This document shows positions 1 through 8,080 of a stretch of 37,668 bases of DNA, in pieces (within the stretch, counting starts at the first letter, position 1; each line of letters opens with the position of its first letter). The DNA is from Candidatus Parcubacteria bacterium. GTDB taxonomy: Bacteria; Patescibacteriota; Minisyncoccia; UBA6257; 2-01-FULL-56-20. The notes under the pieces are model-generated. The model saw nothing but the letters and a program-made list of their open reading frames with translations, had not been told where the DNA came from and made no database searches. A program made the position numbers and the translations under genes. The DNA lies in the NCBI GenBank assembly GCA_027355945.1, contig DAIEHA010000009.1, positions 1 to 37,668 on the forward strand, in the 5' to 3' direction.

Positions 1-160
1 GAAGCCATTTATAACAAGGCCGCATCGGCCGATATAACAATGAGAACATCTATGACTTTTGTTTGCTTCGCGAACAAAGAGCGGGTCCAGCCTAAGCTCG
101 GTGACATGGGCTAAGTCGTAACAAGGCACGCGTAGCGGAAGCTGTGCGTGGATCAATTAA
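1..160 (+). rRNA. rrs: 16S rRNA, 3' end (partial)
   Basis: AAGTCGTAACAAGG (113-126) followed by a perfect helix-45 hairpin CACGCGTAGC-GGAA-GCTGTGCGTG (127-150) and GATCA. The exact 3' end is uncertain because the usual CACCTCCTTT tail is absent. Confidence 0.88.
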
Positions 161-292
161 ACTACTACAATTGAATTGTAGTGATGTCGAGCTTGTCTCT
201 CTTTTGCCCGCGATCGATCGCGGATGGAAGAAAGTCAGGTGATTGGGACAACTAAAAAGCTCTTTAAATCGGTGGATTCAGGCGGACGGTCG

Positions 293-301
293 TGCTATCA
301 T
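293..301 (+). promoter_or_regulatory. Extended -10 promoter element TGcTATCAT, 9 nt before the ATG at 311
   Basis: TG-n-TATCAT; spacing to ATG implies a leaderless or near-leaderless transcript. Confidence 0.5.
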
Positions 302-310
302 ATAAGTATT

Positions 311-694
311 ATGGCCGAAGGAGCGAAGAAAGTGATGATCGTGGAGGATGACAGATTCCTGTCCTTCCTGCTGAAATCCCGCCTTGAGAAGGATGGCTTT
401 CTTGTCGAACAGATGTTCGATGGGGAAGAAGCGATCCAAAGGCTCAAGCAGATGGTTCCCGATCTCATCATCCTCGATCTCATCATGCCGAAGGTCACCG
501 GTTTTGAAGTGCTGAAAGCCATCTCTGTCACCCCGCAGCTTGTAAAGGTGCCGGTGGTGATCGTGAGCAATCTTGCCCAGGATTCCGATATCGAAAAGGC
601 GAGAGAGCTTGGTGCAAAGGAGTATTACGTGAAGGTGAAGGTTTCCATCGACGATCTCGTGGGGAGGATAAAGACCCTTGTCGCGACGCCGTAA
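311..694 (+). CDS. CheY-like response regulator receiver protein (start at internal ATG 311, not 224)
   Basis: KVMIVEDDRFL...PDLIILDLIMPKVTGFEVL...K receiver pattern; MAEGAKK start fits the promoter position. Confidence 0.9.
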   Translation: MAEGAKKVMIVEDDRFLSFLLKSRLEKDGFLVEQMFDGEEAIQRLKQMVPDLIILDLIMPKVTGFEVLKAISVTPQLVKVPVVIVSNLAQDSDIEKARELGAKEYYVKVKVSIDDLVGRIKTLVATP

Positions 695-732
695 CGGCGG
701 ACCCACCCTCATCACTATCTATTAAAATTTCC

Positions 733-1035
733 ATGATCGCTGACGCAATCATCAATAAAATAAAGCCGGGAGCCAAGGTGAAGGTCTATGAGGGCAAGAC
801 CCCGTTCACGGGTGTCGTTATCGCGCGAAAGCACGGGTCGGAACCCGGCGCAACTTTCACGGTTCGCACTATCCTTGCCGGCGTGGGCGTGGAGAAAGTC
901 TATCCTATTCATTCGCCTGCCATCGTCAAGGTGGAGGTGGTATCCAGCCCCAAGAAAGTGCACCGTGCAAAGCTTTACTTCATCCGCAAGATCTCCGGGT
1001 CTCGCATCCGTCAAAAGTTGGGAACCTCGCTCTAA
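733..1035 (+). CDS. rplS: 50S ribosomal protein bL19
   Basis: FTGVVIARKHG..ATFTVRTILAGVGVEKVYPIHSPAIVKVEVV...RAKLYFIR matches the bL19 signature. Confidence 0.95.
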   Translation: MIADAIINKIKPGAKVKVYEGKTPFTGVVIARKHGSEPGATFTVRTILAGVGVEKVYPIHSPAIVKVEVVSSPKKVHRAKLYFIRKISGSRIRQKLGTSL

Positions 1036-1060
1036 GGGTTACCGCCCAAGGTTTTCCCGC

Positions 1061-1090
1061 AAAAAGACCCCATTCAGGGGTCTTTTTTTT
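1061..1090. terminator. Bidirectional intrinsic terminator between convergent genes
   Basis: AAAAAGACCCC-ATTCA-GGGGTCTTTTTTTT; T-tract on both strands. Confidence 0.93.
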
Positions 1091-1121
1091 GCGCGCAGCA
1101 ATCGGCACGTTCATCCCCCTC

Positions 1122-4100
1122 TCATGGCACGGTGCTTGTGGGTCGCGGCTTGCAGCGGCGAGGAGGAGGATTCCCCGCGGGCACCTGCACCACGGTCGGG
1201 GTAATCGTATCTTTGGCGACCTCGAAAGAAAGCATCGCCGTGCGTTCATTGCCCGCTCCATCTATCGCATCCACCGTGAGACGATGGCCACCCTCCGTGA
1301 GTGATCCTCCATCCGTACTGCGTGCCATGGGGATTCCATCCACGGAAACGGATATGATGCCGATTCCGGACCCCGGATCGCGTACCGTGAAAAGCGAGGC
1401 GAGCACCCCGCTCTTTTGAAGCACGTGGGTGCCTTCAGAGAATTCGATCCGGGGCGGTTCTGTGTCCGCGGCCTCATTGGCGGAAAGGATTGCGGTAGGC
1501 GGTATCGGCGTCCCGGCGCTTCCATCCGCGTGCACGAGGGAGAGCGAGGGAGAAGGTGCGCGAGGATCGGCCATGTTTTCCGATGAGATCGAGATCTCCG
1601 CCGTATCCGATGCCGTTTCGAACGGTATCCCGATGTATGAGGCCGCACCTTGGAGTCGTGCTGCGTCGTCGTATGCGCGGATCACGGCGATCGCCGATCC
1701 GGAAGCGGTTGCGCGAAGGATCATGCGATATGTTCCCGACGCGGGCAGGAGGAGCGAGGTACTGTCGCCGATACGTTCCATGGAGCTCCCCGGGATCCCG
1801 TTCTTCCCCTCGTCCGTGCGCGCTCCATCATAAGCGTCCGCCTCAAGGAGTACCGATCCCCGCACCGCCACTTCAATGGTCGTCTCGCGGCGAGCAGTGT
1901 TGCGACGGCCGTTCATGCAGTCTTCCGTGGAGGTGGACATTCCGAACGCATCGAGCGCAAGGGCTCCCGCAGTATCGTTCAGGAGGGCATCGATGAACGT
2001 GAGCGGGTTCGCATCTTTTATAAGGCCTAGATGATCCGCTCCGTTCTCGGAATAGAGCGAGAAATAGGTCTCATCCGCCCCTCTCGAACCCATGGCCGAG
2101 ATGGCGGGAACGGTGCCATCGCCGTTTCCCCGCATGAGGCTCATGCCGCCATCCTCCCGAAGTACGAATCCGCCGATGGTGGCGGGGTCGCCGCATCCTA
2201 TGATCTTTATTGTTGTTGCGCCTTTTGCGGGCGTCGCAGCGTCCCGTGCCGCATGGAATGTCTCGGCCGCATCGAGCAGGAATGCATTCCTTCCTCCTTT
2301 CGTCCCGGATCCCGTCGTCATAAAGTTCCGCATTTCCCCGAATCCGAGCGTACGATGGCCGCCGTTTCGGTTGTCGATGAGATATCCTCCCACCGCATCC
2401 GTATAGCGTTCGGAGGGAATGAGCTGATATGCCGCAGGCATGTTCTGGGCTATCGATTTCGTCTTTGAGGGATCGAGAAGCGGCAGGGGACCTATGCGGA
2501 ATCCTAGATCGTCGCCGTATTGGAGCATTTTGAACATCTTCGGCGTTCCGAGGTTCGGCGGCGCAACAAGGATCGCCTTGTTGACCGAGGAGGCATTCTC
2601 CTCATGCGCAAGGAATTCCTCCGCAAGCAGCGATCCCATGCTGTGCGCAATGATATCAATCGTGCCATCAAGAGAAAGCCCCGCCGCCCGCTCCATGACG
2701 GGGGTGATCGCCTTTGCGCCCTCTTCCACGGAAAGCCGCCAGTCGTAGGGGGCGACGAAAAGATCGGTTCCTTCCCGGTATCCCATTGCTGCGAGCGAAT
2801 CGAGAAGCGGTCTGTAAAAATCCATGGAGACGAAGGGGATCGATGTGGTGACCGTGCGTATGATATCCGTTGCATCCGCCTCTTTGCCGGAGATCTCCCT
2901 TCCATCCGGTCCGAGCGCCAGGTCTTCAAGATATGCATCAGAGCTTGAGGCGATCAGCATGTCTGCGGCAGGCCATAATTCGCGCCCGTCGGATTCCCGC
3001 GCGATCCTCGAGCCAAGCATTCCCGGAACGATCACGATGGGTCTGCGGCGTGCGGATGCACCGGATCCCGATGCATCTTCCGAGGGCGCGGTTTCTCCCG
3101 ATGGCGTGGAGCTGGGAGATGCGGATGCGGGGGGATCGCTCGCGAATATGCCATGGACCGTCACATTCGCCACACGCACGTCCGCACCTCCCTGGAGGAC
3201 CCCGTCGAACGCCCCGAACGTGAGAAGGAACCGTGCCGGCACGATCTTGTTTCCGAAATCCAGTTCACCTGTCCCTTGTTCGCCCCGGCCGCAGCCGAGA
3301 TATACATCGTTCGTTGAGGTTGCGATGATCGCCTCCGGCATTTCAATGGGGGCGATCACCGCGCCATAACGCCCGTAACCATCGCAATTATTGCTCCCAA
3401 GATTCATCCAATCGAAGGTGATCTTCGTCATGGTGAATGGACCGGGAACCGCATAGGGCGTCGATGAGGGGATGAGGGCGCATGCACGCGGAGATCCATC
3501 CCCGAAGCAGGGATCGGGTTGGGTGTTTTTTCTGTAGATCGTGGATCGGTCCTCGAGTACGGCATCTCCCCGCACGCCATCTTCGATGAAGATGGCCGGT
3601 CCTATCGGATCTCCTTCGGGCGCGACCCAAGGAGAAGTATTGCCGAGCCCATCGACGGTCCGCGCCTGCCAATGATAGCCTCCATTCGGAAGCTCTCGCG
3701 CGAATACGCGCATGATCGAGGTGGTCTCGACCCTGTTCATGAGGGATACGGCGTTCGCAGCCCCGGAAAATCCCACAAAGGATGGTTCGACCTCGACCTG
3801 AAGGCCGAGGTCGTCAGGAAGCGGCGTTCCCACCCTGGCCGTGAAGGCGATCGTGGATACGGGAGAGGTTCCTGACGGGGGGACGAGCGACCCTCCATCG
3901 GAGGATCCCGGGTCCATTCCCTGGAACTGTCCCGCAGGGGACGGCGGTGGGATTTCCGCATATATCATGAACCTCGCTTCCGCGAGAGGAGGAAGGCTGA
4001 AGGTTTCGCCCGTCTCTCCGGTTGTGGATCCAAGGAACGATATACTGGAGAAATTCTGCCCGCCGAACACGTAGTCCCATCGATATCGCGTTCCTTCCGT

Positions 4101-4493
4101 GAGGAATGGATGCGAATCTTTGAATGTGAACATGAGGTCGCCCGCGCATCCATATCCCGAGAAACTATTGTCCGATCTGCCAAGCAAGGTGCCGTCAGCA
4201 TCGTCCCGGACCGTGAGGTAGCAGCTGTTCGTGTCCGGATACCGACTGGAGGTGCCGAAGTTCGTTGTGAATATCCTGATGGTTCCCACGACCCCCGTTG
4301 CGGCCGCCATGAAGGTCTGGGTGCCCGCCGTGATGTCCGTACAGCGGTTATCGCATGATGTGCGCATTCCTGCCGATGCCGAACCGTCGTCCTGTTGCGC
4401 AAGTAGCGCTGCGGCTCCTGCGGAATGGAGGGGAGTGAGGAAAAGGATGCATCCCGAAAGCACCGTAAACGGCAGATATTTTCGTATGGACAT
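1122..4493 (-). CDS. Large secreted LCAT/lipase-like alpha/beta hydrolase with C-terminal Ig-like/accessory domains
   Basis: N-terminal signal peptide; RPIVIVPGMLGSRI, IDIIAHSMGSLLAEEF (nucleophile elbow), GNGDGTVPAISA and ADHLGLI motifs typical of LCAT-family hydrolases; 1123 aa. Confidence 0.85.
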   Translation of the reverse strand: MSIRKYLPFTVLSGCILFLTPLHSAGAAALLAQQDDGSASAGMRTSCDNRCTDITAGTQTFMAAATGVVGTIRIFTTNFGTSSRYPDTNSCYLTVRDDADGTLLGRSDNSFSGYGCAGDLMFTFKDSHPFLTEGTRYRWDYVFGGQNFSSISFLGSTTGETGETFSLPPLAEARFMIYAEIPPPSPAGQFQGMDPGSSDGGSLVPPSGTSPVSTIAFTARVGTPLPDDLGLQVEVEPSFVGFSGAANAVSLMNRVETTSIMRVFARELPNGGYHWQARTVDGLGNTSPWVAPEGDPIGPAIFIEDGVRGDAVLEDRSTIYRKNTQPDPCFGDGSPRACALIPSSTPYAVPGPFTMTKITFDWMNLGSNNCDGYGRYGAVIAPIEMPEAIIATSTNDVYLGCGRGEQGTGELDFGNKIVPARFLLTFGAFDGVLQGGADVRVANVTVHGIFASDPPASASPSSTPSGETAPSEDASGSGASARRRPIVIVPGMLGSRIARESDGRELWPAADMLIASSSDAYLEDLALGPDGREISGKEADATDIIRTVTTSIPFVSMDFYRPLLDSLAAMGYREGTDLFVAPYDWRLSVEEGAKAITPVMERAAGLSLDGTIDIIAHSMGSLLAEEFLAHEENASSVNKAILVAPPNLGTPKMFKMLQYGDDLGFRIGPLPLLDPSKTKSIAQNMPAAYQLIPSERYTDAVGGYLIDNRNGGHRTLGFGEMRNFMTTGSGTKGGRNAFLLDAAETFHAARDAATPAKGATTIKIIGCGDPATIGGFVLREDGGMSLMRGNGDGTVPAISAMGSRGADETYFSLYSENGADHLGLIKDANPLTFIDALLNDTAGALALDAFGMSTSTEDCMNGRRNTARRETTIEVAVRGSVLLEADAYDGARTDEGKNGIPGSSMERIGDSTSLLLPASGTYRMILRATASGSAIAVIRAYDDAARLQGAASYIGIPFETASDTAEISISSENMADPRAPSPSLSLVHADGSAGTPIPPTAILSANEAADTEPPRIEFSEGTHVLQKSGVLASLFTVRDPGSGIGIISVSVDGIPMARSTDGGSLTEGGHRLTVDAIDGAGNERTAMLSFEVAKDTITPTVVQVPAGNPPPRRCKPRPTSTVP

Positions 4494-4500
4494 GGCCCGA

Positions 4501-4509
4501 ATGCTAGCA
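4501..4509 (-). promoter_or_regulatory. Extended -10 element TGcTAGCAT for the hydrolase gene, 7 nt before ATG
   Basis: Reverse complement reads TGCTAGCATTCGGGCCATG. Confidence 0.45.
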
Positions 4510-4555
4510 TGCGCACCATCAAAAAAACCTTAAGGGTGGACGAGGCCGCATCCAT

Positions 4556-4583
4556 TTGACATCTTTCCGGGTTTTGCTATACT
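4556..4583 (+). promoter_or_regulatory. Strong sigma70-type promoter for the ribosomal protein operon leader
   Basis: TTGACA - 16 nt - TATACT with TG extension (4575-4576). Confidence 0.85.
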
Positions 4584-4597
4584 CTCAACCAAGGTTT

Positions 4598-4730
4598 CCT
4601 CGGAGTTTTATGCGAACAACCATCATTGCGGGAAAACGGGATTCATGTATCCTTCACCGCTGCCCTTCGTAAGGGAGCTGTGTTCCTTAGGTGGTTCGAG
4701 CAGACTCCGGGGTGCGCCCCGATTTTTTTT
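4598..4730 (+). promoter_or_regulatory. 5' leader RNA with putative attenuator (antiterminator/terminator) upstream of rplC
   Basis: CCTCGGAGT (4598-4606) can pair with ACTCCGGGG (4704-4712), which overlaps the 5' arm of a terminator hairpin at 4708-4721. Confidence 0.6.
4708..4730 (+). terminator. Intrinsic terminator inside the rplC leader
   Basis: CGGGG-TGCG-CCCCG-ATTTTTTTT. Confidence 0.75.
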
Positions 4731-4771
4731 GAGCTCGATCAAACGGTCAAGCTTCGACATTATTCAAAGCG

Positions 4772-5335
4772 ATGTCTTTCATACTCGGCAAAAAACTTAG
4801 AATGACCCAGATCTGGAAGGACGGCAAAGTCGTTCCGGTTACGGTAATCCATGCGGAACCCAACAAGGTCTCCCTTGTTCGCAATCAAGAGCGTGACGGG
4901 TACGAGGCCGTGCAGGTTTCCCTTGGCAAAAAGAAGCGCGAATTCCGCAATCTTTCCCATGAACCCGTTGTGATCGCTGATTTTTCTGCGGATGCAGAGG
5001 TTACTGTTGAGGCATTCAAAGAGGGGGAGCGGGTCCGCGTGAGCGGCGTGATGAAGGGAAGGGGCTTTCAGGGCGTGGTAAAGCGCCATAATTTCGCAGG
5101 CGGTCCCAAGACCCACGGACAGAAGAATCGCTTCCGCCACCCCGGTTCCATCGGCTCCACCGCGTTCCAGCGCGTCGTTCCCGGAAGGCGCATGGCAGGA
5201 CATATGGGTGTCACTCGCATCACTTTGAAGAATCTCATCGTTGCGGCGGTGGACAAGGAGCACAATCTGATCTTCCTCAAAGGAGCGGTCCCCGGCGTCA
5301 CCGGAGGGCTTATAGAGATTTCAAATCTTAAATAA
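4772..5335 (+). CDS. rplC: 50S ribosomal protein uL3
   Basis: FxxxGKKLRMTQIW..., GRGFQGVVKRHNFAGGPKTHGQ..RHPGSIG. Confidence 0.98.
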   Translation: MSFILGKKLRMTQIWKDGKVVPVTVIHAEPNKVSLVRNQERDGYEAVQVSLGKKKREFRNLSHEPVVIADFSADAEVTVEAFKEGERVRVSGVMKGRGFQGVVKRHNFAGGPKTHGQKNRFRHPGSIGSTAFQRVVPGRRMAGHMGVTRITLKNLIVAAVDKEHNLIFLKGAVPGVTGGLIEISNLK

Positions 5336-5362
5336 GTATTCGCATCACGCGGGAACACCACC

Positions 5363-6007
5363 ATGAAGATTGACGTCTATAATCTGAACAACGAAGTCGT
5401 GGGCTCGATCGATCTCCCGAAGGAGGTGTTCGAGGCGAAGTGGAATGCCACCCTCGTGAAGCAGGTGCTCGATGCCCAGGTCGCGAATCGCCGTGCACCG
5501 TGGGCGCATGTCCGCGATCGCAGCGAGGTTTCGGGCGGAGGAAAGAAACCCTGGCGTCAGAAGGGCACGGGCCGTGCGCGACACGGATCGACCCGTTCAC
5601 CGCTCTGGGTGGGTGGAGGAAAGGCCCATGGCCCTCGGAACGACAAGGATTATTCCCAGAAGGTGAACAAGAAGATGAAGCGGGTGGCGCTCTTTTCTGC
5701 GCTTTCACGGAAGGCGAAGGATGGCGAGATCAGGATCTTCGATTCCCTCGCGCTCGAAAAGCCCAAAACGAAAGAGCTTGCAGGCGCGCTTCATGGTGCG
5801 ATCTCCCTTCCGAAGGGCGGAACGCGTTATGATGTCCTTCTTGTTTCCGATGTGACCAACAAGAACCTTTTCCGTGCGGCATCCAATCTTGTGAAGACGA
5901 AAGCGATCGCCGCGGATTCGCTCAATATTTTCGATATTTTGAACCATAAGAATCTTTTCATCGATAAAGAGGCGGTCGAAGCCATCGGAAAGCATTATAA
6001 GATCTAA
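5363..6007 (+). CDS. rplD: 50S ribosomal protein uL4
   Basis: RDRSEVSGGGKKPWRQKGTGRARHGSTRSPLWVGGGKAHGP. Confidence 0.98.
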   Translation: MKIDVYNLNNEVVGSIDLPKEVFEAKWNATLVKQVLDAQVANRRAPWAHVRDRSEVSGGGKKPWRQKGTGRARHGSTRSPLWVGGGKAHGPRNDKDYSQKVNKKMKRVALFSALSRKAKDGEIRIFDSLALEKPKTKELAGALHGAISLPKGGTRYDVLLVSDVTNKNLFRAASNLVKTKAIAADSLNIFDILNHKNLFIDKEAVEAIGKHYKI

Positions 6008-6021
6008 TACGCACCACTCCT

Positions 6022-6303
6022 ATGGCGAACACACTCCTCATCAAGAAGCCTTGGGTCACCGAGAAAGCGACTGCGGTCGCCGAAAAGGCCAACCAGTATA
6101 TTTTCCTGGTTGACAAGGGTGCAACGAAACCCGAGATCAAGAAAGCCGTCGCGGCCCTTTATAAGGTTGAGGTGACGGCCGTGAACGTAGTGAATCGCCC
6201 GCCCAAGCGGAAGCGTTTCGGGGGTTCGCGCAAAGGCGTTCAGGAAGGATACCGCAAGGCCATTGTGACCGTAAAAAAGGGACAGAAGATCGACATCCAC
6301 TAA
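6022..6303 (+). CDS. rplW: 50S ribosomal protein uL23
   Basis: PWVTEKATAVAEK.QYIFLVDKGATKPEIKKAVAALYKVEVTAVN. Confidence 0.97.
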   Translation: MANTLLIKKPWVTEKATAVAEKANQYIFLVDKGATKPEIKKAVAALYKVEVTAVNVVNRPPKRKRFGGSRKGVQEGYRKAIVTVKKGQKIDIH

Positions 6304-6307
6304 TCCC

Positions 6308-7150
6308 ATGAAATCCTATAAGCCGACAAGCGCTTCGCGCCGCAGCATGACCTCCCCGGATTACCGCGTCCTTACGAAAGGCGTGCGTCCCCATAAGCCG
6401 CTCCTCAAGCGATTGAAGACCCATAGCGGAAGGAATTCCCAGGGCCGCATCACGACCCGTCATCAGGGCGGAGGGAACAAGAAGCTTTATAGGATGATCG
6501 ATTTCAAGCAGAATCGCATGAACCAGAAGGCGGTGGTTCAGAGCCTTGAGTACGATCCTTATCGTACGGCGTTCATCGCCAAGGTTACGTACGATGACGG
6601 CGTTATCTCATATATCATTGCGCCCGAAAAGCTCAAAGTGGGCGATGAGATCGTCACTGCGGAATCTGCTCCTTTCAAGACCGGCAATAGGATGCTCCTC
6701 AGGAACATTCCTGTCGGCACGCAGGTCTATAACATCGAGATGATGCCGGGCCGCGGCGCCCAGCTTGCCCGTTCGGCAGGTCTTTATGCAGAAGTGCTTG
6801 CGAATGCCGATGGATATACCGACCTTAAGCTCAATTCGGGAGAGGTGCGGCGCGTGCCTTGGACGTGCCTTGCATCGATCGGTCAGGTTTCGAATGCGGA
6901 GTGGAGCCTCGTTACCCTTGGCAAAGCCGGCCGTTCACGGTGGCTCGGCATCCGTCCTACCGTACGCGGAAGCGCGATGAACCCCGTCGACCACCCGTAT
7001 GGAGGAGGCGAAGGCGCCCAGCCGCGCGGTACCCGCAAGCCGAAGACGCTGTGGGGCAAGGTCACCGGTGGAAGGAAGACCCGCAACAAGAAAAAGAAGT
7101 CGAACAAATTCATCGTGAAGCGCCGCGTAAGCAAGCGCAACCGAAAGTAA
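6308..7150 (+). CDS. rplB: 50S ribosomal protein uL2
   Basis: GRITTRHQGGGNKKLYR..., VDHPYGGGEG.....GRKTR. Confidence 0.99.
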   Translation: MKSYKPTSASRRSMTSPDYRVLTKGVRPHKPLLKRLKTHSGRNSQGRITTRHQGGGNKKLYRMIDFKQNRMNQKAVVQSLEYDPYRTAFIAKVTYDDGVISYIIAPEKLKVGDEIVTAESAPFKTGNRMLLRNIPVGTQVYNIEMMPGRGAQLARSAGLYAEVLANADGYTDLKLNSGEVRRVPWTCLASIGQVSNAEWSLVTLGKAGRSRWLGIRPTVRGSAMNPVDHPYGGGEGAQPRGTRKPKTLWGKVTGGRKTRNKKKKSNKFIVKRRVSKRNRK

Positions 7151-7168
7151 GACTCCATTATCCCTATC

Positions 7169-7507
7169 ATGTCTCGTTCGCTCAAAAAAGGACCATTTGT
7201 AGATCCAAAACTTCTGAAGAAGATCACCGGTGTTCGCCCGGGAAGCGGTGTTGTCATAAAGACCTGGTCCCGTGCCTCGGAGATCGCCCCGGAATTCGTG
7301 GGATATGTGTTCGGCGTCCATAACGGCCGCGCGCACGTGGAGGTGCGCGTCACGGAGGAGATGGTCGGCCATCGCCTCGGAGAATTCTCCCCGACCCGCA
7401 AATTCCTGCGTCACGGCGGTAAGATGCAAAAGGAGCTTGAGCTGAAAGCCGCGGAAACGCAAAAGGCCCAATCTCAGGCGGCGAAAGCATCACCCGCAAA
7501 GAAGTAA
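7169..7507 (+). CDS. rpsS: 30S ribosomal protein uS19
   Basis: [16 protein letters not shown]...[13 protein letters not shown]. Confidence 0.97.
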   Translation: MSRSLKKGPFVDPKLLKKITGVRPGSGVVIKTWSRASEIAPEFVGYVFGVHNGRAHVEVRVTEEMVGHRLGEFSPTRKFLRHGGKMQKELELKAAETQKAQSQAAKASPAKK

Positions 7508-7531
7508 TATCCTTCCTATCAATTCAAACCC

Positions 7532-8071
7532 ATGGCGACAGAGTATACGGCGAAACTGAATTATCTGCGAATGGCGCCCAGAAAGGTGCGCAGCGTTGGC
7601 GACCTCATCAAGGGCCTTCCGGTCAACGAAGCGGAAGCACAGCTCCTCATGCAGACCCGCCGTCCCGCGAAGCCGCTTCTCAAACTCTTGCGCTCTGCGG
7701 TCGCAAATGCTAAAAATAACGGGCTTACCAACGTGGATCATCTTTTCATCGCGAGTCTTCGCGTCGATGGAGGTCCGATGCTGAAAAGGATCCTTCCTCG
7801 CGCTCGAGGAAGCGCATCGCCGATCGAGAAGAAGATGAGCCACGTGACCCTCCTGCTTGGCGTGAACGAGGCACTCAAGTCCCGCTTCACCATTGCTGCC
7901 CCCAAGAAGCGCAAGACCGGCCTCGGAGAGACTGGAAAGCGTTCTGCAAAGAAGAGGACGATGACCCCCAAGACGGGAGAGTCTGAATCTCCTGATATGA
8001 AGCAGAAGGAAAAACGGGGTGGCAATTTCTGGAAGAGGACATTCAACCGTAAAGCAGGAATGGGAGAATAA
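7532..8071 (+). CDS. rplV: 50S ribosomal protein uL22 with basic C-terminal extension
   Basis: NYLRMAPRKVRSVGDLIKGLPVNEAEAQL... core, then ~60-70 aa Lys/Arg-rich tail. Confidence 0.95.
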   Translation: MATEYTAKLNYLRMAPRKVRSVGDLIKGLPVNEAEAQLLMQTRRPAKPLLKLLRSAVANAKNNGLTNVDHLFIASLRVDGGPMLKRILPRARGSASPIEKKMSHVTLLLGVNEALKSRFTIAAPKKRKTGLGETGKRSAKKRTMTPKTGESESPDMKQKEKRGGNFWKRTFNRKAGMGE

Positions 8072-8080
8072 CACACGGAC

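Noticed and set aside
113-150. Mismatches to the 1492R primer in the 16S end
   Set aside because: They fall under the primer's 5' portion and are likely tolerated; of minor interest.
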